A stretch of 64,000 bases of DNA from JAJEFO01 sp965221845 (GCA_965221845.1 OZ244919.1:930001-994000); one strand, 5' to 3'. Shown: positions 1-9,637, numbered from the stretch's first letter. Notes: a model not told the origin generated them from the letters alone. A program made the numbers and translations.

Positions 1-832
1 CTTCGGGAACCACTCCCGCACCAGCCCGTTCACGTGCTCGTCCGTGCCGCGCTCCCAGGAGTGGCAATGCCGCGCGAAGAAGAACCCCGCGCCCAGCGCC
101 TCGGCCACCCTGGCATGGCCCGCGAACTCCTTGCCGTTGTCCGCGGTGACCGTGTGCACGGGGAGAGGGCCCGGCATGCCGGTCATGGCCGAGCCGACCG
201 CGTCCGCCGTCTTCCTCTCGACCCTTTCGAGCAGCGTGTGCCTGGACGCCCTGTCCACCAGGGAGACAAGCGCGCCGCCGGTGCCCTTGCCGTTGATTCG
301 TGTCGACCTCCCGGTCGCCGACCCGTTCCTTCGCCTCCACGACGTCCGGGCGCTCGGAGATGTCCACCCGGCCCGGGATGTGGCCGCGGCCCGCGTGGGC
401 CCCGCCCTTCCGGTTCGGCTTCCTGCCGCGGCGGCGGAGATGCCGCCAGAGACCGCCGCCGGCCTTCCGGTCGGCGTGGATGCGCTCGTAGATCCACTGA
501 CGCCCCGCCATCGGCTCGCCCTCCTTGCGGAGGCGCCCGCTGACCTGCTCGGGGCTCCAGCCCTCGGCCAGCCGCTCCTCCGCCATGCGCCACAGCTCCG
601 GCGTCATCTTGCGCGCCACCGACGAGGCCGCGCTGCGGCGCCTGTCCGACTTGCGCTGGGCCTGCTTGTGGCGGTAGCCGCGCCTGCCGGAGTTGCGCCG
701 CACCTCGCGCCAGACCGTCGTGCGGTCGCGGCCGAGCTGGCGGGCGATCGCCGGGCCGGAAAGCCCGCTTTTCCTCAGGGCGTGGATCTGGCAGCGTTCC
801 GCATGAGGCCGGTGGCGATGGCCCTCGGGCAT
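1..832 (-). pseudogene. IS30-family transposase, frameshifted, 3' end outside window
   Basis: Start ATG at 832. The N-terminus carries the IS30 helix-turn-helix (LRKSGLSGPAIARQLGRD, about residues 20-37) and the conserved segment that includes WSPEQVSGRLR. The integrase-like catalytic domain follows with its first Asp in the context REVDT. Immediately after that Asp the frame is lost near 293-302, and INGKGTGGALVSLVDRASKY continues in the next frame. The glutamate region (DEHVNGLVREWFPKG) is visible at the window edge. The same frame break occurs at the same place in the second copy, so it predates the separation of the two. An intact product would need a +1 shift, for which I see no recognised slippery signal. 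Confidence 0.8.
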
Positions 833-946
833 GACGGTCTCCTTCTCGCAACGAAGGAACTGTCGCCGCCGCCTGGCCGATTCGCAACATCATGTGTCGC
901 CGAACGACCAGGAACACTGCATCAGGTGTTGCACTTCAGAGTGGAA
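1..946 (-). mobile_element. IS30-family element, copy 1, cut by the window edge
   Basis: This is the left-edge remainder of the same IS30-family element that is complete at 50711-52008. Its outer inverted repeat at 927-946 reads TGTTGCACTTCAGAGTGGAA. Read on the minus strand it is identical to the left repeat of the other copy and differs at one base from the right repeat. The C-terminal part of the transposase and the second repeat lie beyond base 1. On the minus strand both copies are preceded by the same CCCCCG, which may reflect target preference. Confidence 0.9.
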
Positions 947-1135
947 CGGGGGTTGGGATACACCCTCTTTCTGTAACAGTATTGTTGTTTTGGTCGAGAC
1001 AGCGATAGATGGTTGATGGATGCAAGTTGAACGTCCGCGCCACTGCGGAGATTGATCGACCGTTTTGACGAGATCCCGAACGACCCGAAATCCGAATGGC
1101 CGCCTGAGTTGCCCCACACTTTGCGGTACTCTCTC
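936..1135 (-). pseudogene. Resolvase/invertase C-terminal HTH remnant
   Basis: Read on the minus strand, one frame gives GRSISAVARTFNLHPSTIYR. This is the DNA-binding helix-turn-helix that ends serine recombinases of the Hin/resolvase type. The catalytic N-terminal domain is missing. The frame runs into a TGA at 936-938 inside the terminal repeat of the IS30 copy, so the insertion defines its present 3' end. Only about 60 codons are recognisable and there is no plausible start. I infer a decayed recombinase fragment left beside the mobilizable element. The family call rests on the HTH motif alone. Confidence 0.5.
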
Positions 1136-1143
1136 ACCGGGGT

Positions 1144-1161
1144 GTGCGGGTGTGCGGGTGT
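1144..1161 (+). repeat. Direct repeat, candidate attL of the mobilizable element
   Basis: GTGCGGGTGTGCGGGTGT is repeated exactly and in the same orientation at 13741-13758. The two copies bracket the RHH, relaxase, nuclease and integrase genes, and the right copy lies 130 bp upstream of the integrase start. The repeat is itself two tandem copies of an 8-9 bp unit, so chance recurrence in GC-rich DNA is possible. No tRNA is adjacent. Confidence 0.45.
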
Positions 1162-1453
1162 GACAATTCAGAATAGAGTCATGTGGCCCAAGCCATTCTG
1201 ATTCACTGTTGCCTCCTCCTGTATAGGGAAATGAATATTGGGATTCGAGGCGCATGTCAAGCAACATGATCTTACAACAGAGTGGAGCGCCTTTAAAAAA
1301 ATAATTGCATTTGGGGAACATTCAAATATGCTTCATGGAAAGAGCCTTGAACTTGGAGCATGAGAGGGATGGCAGGAGCGGAGAGACATAGATGATGGCA
1401 GTACAGGGGCATGTTTCGGCCATTCGGGCCGCGAACCGTCCCGGGTGGGCACT

Positions 1454-1813
1454 GTGAGCGCCGTCCGCAGGCAGCGCGGCCTGATGGCCACGGACTCCGA
1501 ATGGGAGCGAATCTCGCGCGCCGCCGGGGCGAGCGGCATGGAGATCTCCAGGTACGTCGTCTCGCGCGCCCTGGCCCCTGACGACCTTCCTCGGGAGGTC
1601 CTGCGTCGCGCGGTGCGCGAGGCGCTCGTGCTCTCGAAGCTGGAGGAGCGCCGCCTGCGCGAGGCTGGCGCCGGCGCGGCCTGGGAGGACGCCTGCGACG
1701 CGGTCGACGCGTGGATGGACCGCGAGGGCATGCTTGACCGCCTGACCGACCCCGGCGCGGCGAACCGCTGGAAGGCGACGGCAGCGTCCGCCGGTCCGGA
1801 GGATCCATCGTGA
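1454..1813 (+). CDS. Ribbon-helix-helix mobilization accessory protein 1
   Basis: A protein of 119 residues with the CopG/MobC-type ribbon-helix-helix signature near its N-terminus (LMATDSEWERI, then SGMEISRYVVSRAL). These families bind oriT or the element's own promoter and help load the relaxase. I chose the GTG at 1454 because it aligns with the starts of the two following paralogues (each GTGA...); a GTG at 1445 is also in frame. Its TGA overlaps the GTG of the next gene (GTGA), so translation is probably coupled. First of three related genes in tandem, upstream of the MobF relaxase. The AT-rich stretch at 1163-1453 in front of it is the likely promoter and possible oriT region. Confidence 0.75.
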   Translation: MSAVRRQRGLMATDSEWERISRAAGASGMEISRYVVSRALAPDDLPREVLRRAVREALVLSKLEERRLREAGAGAAWEDACDAVDAWMDREGMLDRLTDPGAANRWKATAASAGPEDPS

Positions 1814-2118
1814 GCGGCGATGCGCGAGAGCGGCCGAGGCAGCGCAGCCTGCACTGTCCGTCCGCGGAGCAGGAGATGATACGGGCGCGGGCGAAGGCGG
1901 CGGGCAAGTCGATCTCGCGATACGTGCTTGACCTGGCGCTGGCGGACGATCCGGACGTCCATCCGCTTGCGCTGGACGCGGATGCGCAGCTGTCCGTTCT
2001 CGACGGCGTGCTGGAGGTCCGGGACTTCGTGCGGGCGCTCCTGGACGAGCTGCCGGGCGGCAGCGGCCAGAGCCTGCTGTCGGCGATCTCCCTCATGGCC
2101 GGGGACCGGGCGCCGTGA
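1810..2118 (+). CDS. Ribbon-helix-helix mobilization accessory protein 2
   Basis: A protein of 102 residues paralogous to its neighbours. RSLHCPSAEQEMIRARAKAA followed by GKSISRYVLDLAL gives the beta-strand plus two-helix RHH fold, and the C-terminal half is a short helical tail. GTG start overlapping the stop of the previous gene and GTGA overlap with the next one indicate one operon with coupled translation. By position it should be part of the relaxosome or the autoregulator of the transfer operon. Which of the three paralogues binds oriT cannot be told from sequence. Confidence 0.75.
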   Translation: MSGDARERPRQRSLHCPSAEQEMIRARAKAAGKSISRYVLDLALADDPDVHPLALDADAQLSVLDGVLEVRDFVRALLDELPGGSGQSLLSAISLMAGDRAP

Positions 2119-2561
2119 CGGGCGGGACGAGGTTCGCGAGGCACCTCTCGATCTCGGCGACCGACGCGGAGTGGGCAACCGTGCGCGACCACGCATTCCG
2201 GCGGGGGCTGCCGATCAACCGCTACCTCGTCGGCCTCGTCGAGCGCGACGGGCGCGAGCGGGACGGGTCCGCCCCGATCCTCGCGCTCAACGCCGTGGAG
2301 CAGCACGAGCTCCTGGACGGCGTGCGGGAGATCCGCGCGACGGTATCGGGCAAAGGGGACGCGAGGCCGCTGGCGGAGGACATGCAGGCACGGGTCGCCG
2401 CCATGTTCGCGGCGTGGGCGGACGGCATGCTGGACGCCGGACGCGCCGACGATCTCCACGCCGCGCTGGCGGCGGTGCGTGGCGAGCGTCAGGCGGACGT
2501 GGACATGTCCCGGATTACGCGGAATCGTGGCCTCCGGCCAGGCGCCGGCAGGAAGGCCTGA
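2115..2561 (+). CDS. Ribbon-helix-helix mobilization accessory protein 3
   Basis: A protein of 148 residues, the longest of the RHH trio. The N-terminal motif RHLSISATDAEWATVRDHAF with GLPINRYLVGLVERD is the RHH domain (about residues 8-45). A helical region follows, and the basic C-terminus (NRGLRPGAGRKA) could touch DNA. GTG start, coupled to the upstream gene by a GTGA overlap. Three diverged RHH genes in a row could form hetero-oligomers on repeated sites. That is inference. Confidence 0.7.
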   Translation: MTGGTRFARHLSISATDAEWATVRDHAFRRGLPINRYLVGLVERDGRERDGSAPILALNAVEQHELLDGVREIRATVSGKGDARPLAEDMQARVAAMFAAWADGMLDAGRADDLHAALAAVRGERQADVDMSRITRNRGLRPGAGRKA

Positions 2562-2607
2562 CGGTGGGGTGTTGGGTCACATTGAACTTTTTCATCGCGG
2601 GGTAACC

Positions 2608-2790
2608 ATGAAGATACTGCCGTTTGTCATCGTGACTCTGAAAATTCCCGTGCGAACGGCATTCGGAACGGTGCGGATTGGAATTGGCTTCCTCATTCGG
2701 TTGAAGCGCAAGGAATGGATCTGCATTCTGGTCGCTTTGGTAGTGATCATTGCAACGATGGCGCTGTTTGGCAAAGCGGCATTCATCTGA
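2608..2790 (+). CDS. Small membrane protein, unknown function
   Basis: A 60-residue protein starting at the ATG at 2608, 8 bp behind GCGGGG. It has a hydrophobic N-terminal stretch (ILPFVIVTLKI) and a clear C-terminal transmembrane helix (WICILVALVVIIATMALFG) preceded by the basic patch RLKRKE. It lies between the RHH genes and a coiled-coil/TM gene in the transfer operon. Its codon use is less GC-rich than that of its neighbours. No family recognised. Confidence 0.55.
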   Translation: MKILPFVIVTLKIPVRTAFGTVRIGIGFLIRLKRKEWICILVALVVIIATMALFGKAAFI

Positions 2791-2866
2791 AAGTTCAAGG
2801 TGACCCGTCACCGGCGATGGCGGATCCGGACGCCGGCAGAAGAGGACGCGAAGGAGGGCGGAAGGC

Positions 2867-3556
2867 ATGAGCGGGGAACGGGACGGCGGCCGGCGCGGTT
2901 CGGGCTGGAAGGACCTGATGGTCACGCGTCCGGGCCCGGGCGCGGCGGCGATCGAGGAGATGAAGGACGAGATCGCGAGGCTGGGCGAAACCATCACGGC
3001 GCAGGCCGAACGCCCCAATCCGGCGACCAGGGAGGAGCTGGAGGCCTGGGGGTCGAGGTTCCTGGAGCGCGTCGGCGAAGCGGCGTCCGGACGGGCGGCG
3101 GCGATGACGCGGGAGGAGATGGAGGAGACGGTCGCCGGACTCGCCGACCGCATCGTGGCGGCGACGGCGCCGGACCGGGAGCTCGCTGCACGGACCGGCG
3201 GCGCGGCCGAGCCGGTCGAGGCCGCGACGGAGGACGACGGGAGGACGGTCCGGGAGCAGCTCAGGTGGATCGTTCACCTGCTGACGTGGAAGCGTGCTCC
3301 GATCCGCCAGGACCTGGAGGGCATCCGGCAGACGGCGAACGGCATCGACGCGGGCTGCGCGCATGGCCGGGAGGCCCAGGAGGAAGGTTTCGTCGCCCTG
3401 TCCGCGCGCCTGGACGGGATCGAAAGGGGGATCGGGGATCTTCGGAGCCACCGGGGGATCCCGTTCCGCTGGATCATCCTCGGGGCTGTCGCCGGCATGG
3501 CGCTGGAGGCCTGGTCGGGCCCGCTCTCCCGGTTCCTTGCATGGCAAGGCTTCTGA
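2867..3556 (+). CDS. Coiled-coil protein with C-terminal transmembrane helix
   Basis: A 229-residue protein of unknown function. The first about 190 residues are charged and helical with heptad-like stretches (AAIEEMKDEIARLGETI; LDGIERGIGDLRSH). A single hydrophobic segment near the C-terminus (WIILGAVAGMALEAW, about residues 205-219) would anchor it in the inner membrane as a tail-anchored protein. It sits directly upstream of the relaxase in the same direction, so a role at the transfer machinery is possible. I do not recognise the family. Confidence 0.65.
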   Translation: MSGERDGGRRGSGWKDLMVTRPGPGAAAIEEMKDEIARLGETITAQAERPNPATREELEAWGSRFLERVGEAASGRAAAMTREEMEETVAGLADRIVAATAPDRELAARTGGAAEPVEAATEDDGRTVREQLRWIVHLLTWKRAPIRQDLEGIRQTANGIDAGCAHGREAQEEGFVALSARLDGIERGIGDLRSHRGIPFRWIILGAVAGMALEAWSGPLSRFLAWQGF

Positions 3557-3670
3557 TCCGCCGCCCCGTCTCCAGCCGCCGCCGTTCCCGCTGGCATGGC
3601 TCCCGGAATCCGGCCGGACATCGCCTGCGGACATCCGCGACGGCGGCCTTCGCGCGGGAGGCCTGAGCGC

Positions 3671-6600
3671 ATGGTCGCGACGGTCGTCGAGCTGGCCTCC
3701 GCGACGGCGGCGCTGTCCTACTACGAGCGCGACGGCTACTACGCGAAGGACGATCCCGAGCATCGGCAGGCGAGCTTCTGGCACGGCGCGGCGGCGGACG
3801 CGATCGGGCTGAGGGGCCACGTCCACCCGAAGCGCTTCGACGACGTGCTCTCTGGCGTGGTCCCGGGCACGGACATCCGGCTCGGACGGATGCGCGAGGG
3901 CGAGCGCGAGCACCGCCCCGGCTGGGACGTCACCTTCTCGGCCCCGAAATCCGTGTCGCTGGAGGCGCTGATCGCCGGCGACAGGCGGGTGATCCGCGCC
4001 CATGACGATGCGGTCCGCGCGACGCTGGACTGGATCGAGGCGGAGTTGCTGGAGACGCGCGGCTGGGATCCCGTGACGCGACGCCGTCCCCGGGTCAAGG
4101 CCGACGGCATGGCCGTCGCCGGTTTCCGGCACCTGTCGAGCCGCGACCTCGACCCGCAGCTGCACACGCATTGCGTTCTGGCCAACATGACCCGGACGCG
4201 GGACGGCGCCTGGCGCAGCGTCGAGCCGACGCGGATCCGGAGGAGCCGGAACCTCATCGGGGCTTTCTACCGGAACGAGCTTGCCCGCCGGCTCCAGGCG
4301 ATGGGGATGGCGACGGTGCCGACGATGGTCGGGAACGTGCCCGGCTTCGAGCTCGCGGGTTACGACCGCTCGTTCCTGATGGCGTTCTCGGGGCGGCGCA
4401 GGGAGATCCTGGCCCACCTGGAGCGGCTCGGGCTCCCCTACACGCCAAGCCTGGCGCAGATGGCCGCGCTGCACACGCGCAGGCGCAAGCGGGACCGCGG
4501 CCTCGCGGAGCTGGTGCCGGAGTGGCGGGAACGGGCGCGCGCGCTCGGGCACGGCCGCGACAGGATGGCCCTGGCGCCGCCCCGGCCCGTCGATCCCGAC
4601 ACCGGCGCGATCTCCGAGGCGGTGGCCGTCCCGCCGCCGGACCTGCCGGACAACGTCATCCGGAACCGCAAGCAGGCGCCGGCGCTGCCGGAGCTGCCGC
4701 GCGGCGCCCGTGCGCCAAGGAAGGGGCGTCGCACGGGCCGGTCCTCCGCGCCGGAGCGGCTGTCGCGGGAGCCGGAGACCGGGCCGCTGGAGGCCGTGGC
4801 GCGCGCGGTGGCGCATGCCGAGGAACGACGCACGGTCATCCCGGAGACGGAGATCCGGGCCGTGGCGCTCGGCCACGCCCCGGGGCGCTGGACGCTCGAC
4901 GGGATCGACGCCGCCGTCGCGCGGCTGGTGCGCGAGGGCGAGCTGGTGGAGACCGTCCGCCGGGGCGCGGACCGCGCCTTCGTCACCGACCGCGCGGTGA
5001 AGGCGGAGCGGCAACTGCTGGCGCTCATGCGCGAGGGACGCGGGAGAGCCGCGCCGCTTGCCGTTGAGGCGTCGGTCGCGGCGAGGCTGGAGGGCGGGCG
5101 TCTCACGAAAGGCCAGCGGGCGGCGGTGCGGACGCTGCTGCTCGCGCAAGACTCGGTGGTCGGCGTGCAGGGCCATGCCGGCAGCGGCAAGACCGCGATG
5201 CTTTGCGAGGCCGCGTCGCTCGCCGGGGAACGGCGGATCCTGGGCCTCGCGCCCTCGGCCTCCGCCGCGCGGGTGCTGGCGCGGGAGGCGGGCGTCGAGG
5301 CGTGGACGCTGCAGCGGTTCCTCGTTCGTCACGGGGACCTTTCCGATCCCGACAGGCTGGCGCGGGGGCGGGAGGAGTTCCGGGGGGCGCTCCTCGCCGT
5401 CGACGAGGCGTCGATGGTCGACACCGCGCGCATGGAGGCGCTCCTGCGAATCTCGCGCACGCTCGGCGTTGCAAGGGTGGCGCTCGTGGGCGACACGGCG
5501 CAGCTGCGCGCGGTGGACGCGGGCCAGCCGTTCCGGCTGCTGCAGCGGGCGGGCATGGAGACCGCCGTGATGGACGAGGTGCTGCGCCAGCGCGACCCGG
5601 CGCTCCTGGAGGCCGTCAGGCGGTCAAGGGAGGGCGCGCCGGGCGAGGCGACGGAGATCCTCGGCGAGCGGGTGCGCGAGGTTCCGCGCGGCGATCTCGG
5701 CGCGGAGGCGGGCCGGCGCTGGCTGGCGCTCGGGCCGCATGAGCGGACGGACACCGCGATCATGGCGCCCACCCACGCGATCCGGCGCGAGGCCAACGCC
5801 GCCGTGCGCGAGGGTCTCGCGGCAGAGGGCGCGCTGCACGGGCCGTCGCTCGTCATCGACCGGCTGGTCGACCGGCGGCTGACGCGGGCGCAGGCGGCCG
5901 ACATCCGCAGCTGGGAGGAAGGCGACACGGTCGTGTTCCACCGAGACGCCTACGGCTGCCGGCAGGACGACGTCTGCATCGTCACCGCCGTCGGGGACGG
6001 AAAGGTCGCGCTGGCGACGCCCGGCGGCGAGCGGCGCTTCCGGCCCTCGGGCAACAGCGCCTGGTGGTGCCGGCTCCACGACACCGAGGAGATCGAGATC
6101 CGCGCCGGCGACCGGATCCGCTGGACCCGCAACCGGAAGGCCGCGCGCGGCCGGCCCGGCCTCGTCAACGGCGGCGAGGCGGTGGTCGCCGAGATCGGGA
6201 ACAGCCGCGTGCGGTTCCGCGACATGGAGGGACGGGGGTTCTCGCTGTCGAGGAAGGACGTCCAGCTCCGGCACCTCGACCACGCGTACTGCACCACGGT
6301 CCATGCCGCGCAGGGCGCGACCGCGCGCTCGGCGATCGCGGTACTGGAGTCGGCTGGCGCGGTGGACCAGGCGCTGTTCCATGTCGAGCTGAGCCGCGCC
6401 TCGGAAGAGTTCCTGCTTCTCACCGACGACCGGGAGGGTCTGGTCGAGGCGCTGGAGGGACGGCCCGGACAGGACGGTGGCGCGCTGGAGGCGCTGGGCA
6501 TCGATCCGGAACGTTCGCCCGTCGTCGACCCGGAGACGTTCGCGGCGCTGGTCGCGGACTGGCGCGAGCTGGAGCGGCGCGGCGAGGAGGCCGGCCGCGA

Positions 6601-9016
6601 CCCCTTCGGCCTCCCCGGCCATGAGGAGGTGATGGCGCGGGCGGTGGCGCTGTCCGCCATAGAGGACCTGCCGCCCGACATGCGCCGGACGTTGGACGCG
6701 ATGCTGGTGGGGCACGGGCGCCGGATGGCGGAGGAACGCAAGTTGCAGGACCTCGCGGCGCGCGTCCGCGCCCACTGGCGAAGGTGGCCGGAGCTCGGCT
6801 GGGCGGCCAGGGCGGCGGGCCGGTTCCCCGACGACATGCCTGGGCACGCGGCGTGGCGGCGGGAGGGCGCGGCGCTGCTGGACGAGGCGCGCGCGATGCA
6901 GGACGGGCCGCGACGTCACGAACGTCCTGACCGGGAATCCGCGCCCGGGGAGGCGGGGATCAGGACGGAGGCGGCGGCGCTGGAACGCACACGCACCCTG
7001 GACGATTCGGGACGGTTCCGGCGCGGATGGCGCGCGCTGCAGGACCGCGCCCGGCGAGACTCCGTGCCGGAGATTCACTGCGCGGGCTGGGAGGGGACCG
7101 CCCGGCTGGGAGAGAGGCTCGACGGCGCGGCGGGACTCGATGCGGGCACCGCGCGCGCCGTCGCGGGGTGGCGGGATGTCCGCGACCGGCAGGAGGCGCT
7201 GGTCGGCGAGGTTCGCGCCTTGCCTGCGCGGACCGACGCCTGGGCCGGGAGGCGCGCAAGGGATCTGCCCCTCGACCCGCACGGCCGCGCCGACCCGGCG
7301 GGTCCCGCCTGCCGCGCCTGGCGGGAGGCGGGGCTGGAGACCGAACGGGAGGTCCGCGCCATGCTGGCGGACGACAGCCCGTACCGTTCCCATCTCGACG
7401 TCATGCCGGATGAGGCGGAGCGCGTGCGCAGGTCCCTCGTGGCGACGGGAGAAGCGCTGGCGTCGGACCGGCGTGCCGGGTTCGCGTGGCTGGCGGACGA
7501 GGTCAACAGGCACGCGAGGTCGACCGGGGTCCCGCCATTCCACGCCCCGCGCTTCGACGAACTCGTCGCGCTGGCCGGGGAGATTGCCCGGGATCCGGCA
7601 CGCCCGGAGAGCCTCGGGAAGACCGTCCGGGCATGGCTGAACCATCGCACGGCGGGCGAGACCCTCATCCGCGAGATCCGGGACTGGCCGGAGCGGGCCG
7701 AGGCGGAGGCGGCGCGGTTCCCCGGGCCGGACGGGGATCCGGAGGCACTGGCGGCCTGGCGGGCGGACGCAGAGGGCGCGGCGGAGGAAGGCCGGAAGAT
7801 GCTCTCGGACAGGGGTCCGCATGCCGCGCATCTCAAGGCGATGCCCGGGGAGCGCGACGGGCTGACGAAAGCCGCGGACGGGCTGGACCGCCTCGTCGCG
7901 GAATCGATGCGGCAGGAGCTGCGCCGGCATGCGGACGCGGCCGAGCGCCACGCGGCGCGGACCGGCACAGTCGCGGTCGACGCGCCCGCCTGGGGCGTCC
8001 TGATGGAGCGCGTGCGGGAATTCGACGCGAAGGGTAGCCTGCCGGACGGGGTGCGCCGCGACGCCGCCTGGTACCGTGGGCGGGACGAACGCTGGGGGCG
8101 GAGCTTGGTGTTCGGCGACGCCAGGCCCGCCGGGGACGGATCCGTTCCGGAATACGACGCGGAGGACCGCCGCCTGGCAGACGACGCGCTCGTTCTCGCC
8201 TGCGCCGTCAGCGAGCGCGTCGACGCCGCGTCGCCCGTGCACCGCGACACGCTGCGGGAGGACGTCGAGGCAGTCCTGCGGCTCTCCGCGGAGGCTCCGG
8301 ACGTGCCCTGGGACGAGGACGGCGGGACCGACGAGGCTGGCTTCGCCATCGCGCGCAGGAGGGTCGAGGCCGAGTTCCGGGTCGAGGCGGCGCGCAGGAT
8401 CGACGCCGGCGAGATCTTCGAGGCGCGGGCGCGGTTCGAAGGCGACCCGGACTTCTACAGGAAGGGCCAGGCCGACAGGTACAACGCCGCCCTCGCCGAG
8501 GGGATGCGGTGCCTGGAGGGCGTGGAGGCGGCACCCTCGCGGATCGAGTCCGTCGCGGCGCGCGCCGTCGTCGCGACGCGCGGCACGGACGGCCACGGGC
8601 TGGCGTCGGCCATTGCGGAGGCGCTGGAGCGCGGGACGGTTCCCTCGGCGGAGGGGCTGCGGACGGAGCGCGAGGCGGTGCTCGCCGAGCTGCAGCGGGA
8701 CGCGCCAGAGGGAGAGAGCTCGACCGGTAGGTCGGTCCGCGAGCAGAGGCTCCTGCGGCGCGTCTGCGCGAGCTTCATCGGCGCGGAGGTCCGGCAGATG
8801 TGCGAGGGCAAGGGGCCGGTCATGGAGCGGCTGCCGGGCGGCGCGGCGAGGGAGAGGGCGAGGGCGACGCTTCGCGCGCTGCACCGGGAGACCGTGTCCT
8901 GGGACCCGTCGCCTTGGCGCAGGCGGCAGGAGATGCTGGGGCTGGAACTCGGTCTGGCCCGGGACCAGGGGGCCGAGCACGTCAGCGGAATCTACCCCGA
9001 GATCGAGCCGTGGTGA
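3671..9016 (+). CDS. traA: MobF-type relaxase-helicase (TraA-like)
   Basis: A 1781-residue conjugative relaxase. It nicks oriT and unwinds the strand to be transferred. Residues about 1-330 form the TrwC/MobF relaxase: the tyrosine pairs YY at 17-18 and 23-24, the segment WDVTFSAPKSVS, and the metal site FRHLSSRDLDPQLHTH around 145-165. Residues about 490-960 form a RecD-like superfamily 1 helicase with Walker A GHAGSGKT (about 500), Walker B LLAVDEASMVD (about 575) and HAAQG near 877. The last about 800 residues are charged and not recognised beyond TraA C-termini. I chose ATG 3671 because MVATVVELASA is the usual MobF N-terminus and GGGAGG lies 9 bp upstream. An in-frame ATG at 3596 would add 25 unlikely residues. 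No T4SS or coupling protein accompanies it. Confidence 0.92.
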   Translation: MVATVVELASATAALSYYERDGYYAKDDPEHRQASFWHGAAADAIGLRGHVHPKRFDDVLSGVVPGTDIRLGRMREGEREHRPGWDVTFSAPKSVSLEALIAGDRRVIRAHDDAVRATLDWIEAELLETRGWDPVTRRRPRVKADGMAVAGFRHLSSRDLDPQLHTHCVLANMTRTRDGAWRSVEPTRIRRSRNLIGAFYRNELARRLQAMGMATVPTMVGNVPGFELAGYDRSFLMAFSGRRREILAHLERLGLPYTPSLAQMAALHTRRRKRDRGLAELVPEWRERARALGHGRDRMALAPPRPVDPDTGAISEAVAVPPPDLPDNVIRNRKQAPALPELPRGARAPRKGRRTGRSSAPERLSREPETGPLEAVARAVAHAEERRTVIPETEIRAVALGHAPGRWTLDGIDAAVARLVREGELVETVRRGADRAFVTDRAVKAERQLLALMREGRGRAAPLAVEASVAARLEGGRLTKGQRAAVRTLLLAQDSVVGVQGHAGSGKTAMLCEAASLAGERRILGLAPSASAARVLAREAGVEAWTLQRFLVRHGDLSDPDRLARGREEFRGALLAVDEASMVDTARMEALLRISRTLGVARVALVGDTAQLRAVDAGQPFRLLQRAGMETAVMDEVLRQRDPALLEAVRRSREGAPGEATEILGERVREVPRGDLGAEAGRRWLALGPHERTDTAIMAPTHAIRREANAAVREGLAAEGALHGPSLVIDRLVDRRLTRAQAADIRSWEEGDTVVFHRDAYGCRQDDVCIVTAVGDGKVALATPGGERRFRPSGNSAWWCRLHDTEEIEIRAGDRIRWTRNRKAARGRPGLVNGGEAVVAEIGNSRVRFRDMEGRGFSLSRKDVQLRHLDHAYCTTVHAAQGATARSAIAVLESAGAVDQALFHVELSRASEEFLLLTDDREGLVEALEGRPGQDGGALEALGIDPERSPVVDPETFAALVADWRELERRGEEAGRDPFGLPGHEEVMARAVALSAIEDLPPDMRRTLDAMLVGHGRRMAEERKLQDLAARVRAHWRRWPELGWAARAAGRFPDDMPGHAAWRREGAALLDEARAMQDGPRRHERPDRESAPGEAGIRTEAAALERTRTLDDSGRFRRGWRALQDRARRDSVPEIHCAGWEGTARLGERLDGAAGLDAGTARAVAGWRDVRDRQEALVGEVRALPARTDAWAGRRARDLPLDPHGRADPAGPACRAWREAGLETEREVRAMLADDSPYRSHLDVMPDEAERVRRSLVATGEALASDRRAGFAWLADEVNRHARSTGVPPFHAPRFDELVALAGEIARDPARPESLGKTVRAWLNHRTAGETLIREIRDWPERAEAEAARFPGPDGDPEALAAWRADAEGAAEEGRKMLSDRGPHAAHLKAMPGERDGLTKAADGLDRLVAESMRQELRRHADAAERHAARTGTVAVDAPAWGVLMERVREFDAKGSLPDGVRRDAAWYRGRDERWGRSLVFGDARPAGDGSVPEYDAEDRRLADDALVLACAVSERVDAASPVHRDTLREDVEAVLRLSAEAPDVPWDEDGGTDEAGFAIARRRVEAEFRVEAARRIDAGEIFEARARFEGDPDFYRKGQADRYNAALAEGMRCLEGVEAAPSRIESVAARAVVATRGTDGHGLASAIAEALERGTVPSAEGLRTEREAVLAELQRDAPEGESSTGRSVREQRLLRRVCASFIGAEVRQMCEGKGPVMERLPGGAARERARATLRALHRETVSWDPSPWRRRQEMLGLELGLARDQGAEHVSGIYPEIEPW

Positions 9017-9496
9017 ACAATGGCCCGTTCGGCGGGAACCGGCGTTGCCCAAGGCGACAGGACCTGCATCGTCGAGCAGGGGATCGTCTCGCAAAGCGCA
9101 TTCCGTTCCGGACGCCCGGCCGTTCAGGGAGCTAGGGCGGGCGTCGTGGAAAAGGTCGTGGCGTTCGCGTCTCCGAGGCGCCATGCACGCGACGGAACGC
9201 TTGCTGTCCTGCATCAATGCGGTCGAGTAACCTCAAGATCTCCGGCGAAACGGCAAGATTGGAGGCTTGGCCCGTTTTTGTCGGTTTCGGCCTCATTTTG
9301 CCTCGTGCGTGTTCCACCACGTCCAGCACAGCCAAGCGTCTCCATAGTCATGGCAGTGTTTCAATCGTGCTTGAGACCAAGCCGAGACCAAGTTATCCAC
9401 CATTTTCGCGCGCCTCGACGTTGCGTGGCAGTTCGCTACGTAGCAAGGAATGGCGGCGGAGATGCGAACGCAGATGCAAGGAGGAATTCTCCTCTG
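9017..9496. other. Intergenic stretch, no gene supported
   Basis: About 480 bp between the relaxase and the next recognisable coding sequence. I see no conserved reading frame, RNA gene or convincing repeat. Base composition drops towards the nuclease gene, suggesting the junction of two segments of different origin. Confidence 0.5.
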
Positions 9497-9616
9497 ATGA
9501 GCGGTCATTCCAATGGCAACTGGAGTTGGATCTGGCCCAACGTCGGTGCGACCCCGATCCACCAGGGGCTGGATTCGGAGATGTTCGACCGGACGGACTA
9601 TCCATACGCCAGTTGA
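9497..9616 (+). pseudogene. N-terminal remnant of a larger gene upstream of the nuclease
   Basis: A 39-codon frame from the ATG at 9497, with a strong AAGGAGG ribosome site about 10 bp upstream. It ends at a TGA 21 bp before the nuclease gene. The peptide contains WIWPNVGATPIHQGLDSEMF followed by DRTDYPYAS. From memory it resembles the start of large GHKL-ATPase-type proteins, where the sequence continues into an ATP-binding motif. Here the rest is missing. A good ribosome site in front of a severed N-terminus suggests a deleted partner of the following gene. The family call is recalled, not searched. Confidence 0.4.
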
Positions 9617-9637
9617 GCGAACCTGCTGGAGACCAAA

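Noticed and set aside
2795..9217. Very long antisense open frames opposite the relaxase gene
   Set aside because: They mirror the GC-rich codons of the plus-strand relaxase, show Arg/Pro/Gly-rich low-complexity protein and contain no domain. The relaxase motifs lie on the plus strand.
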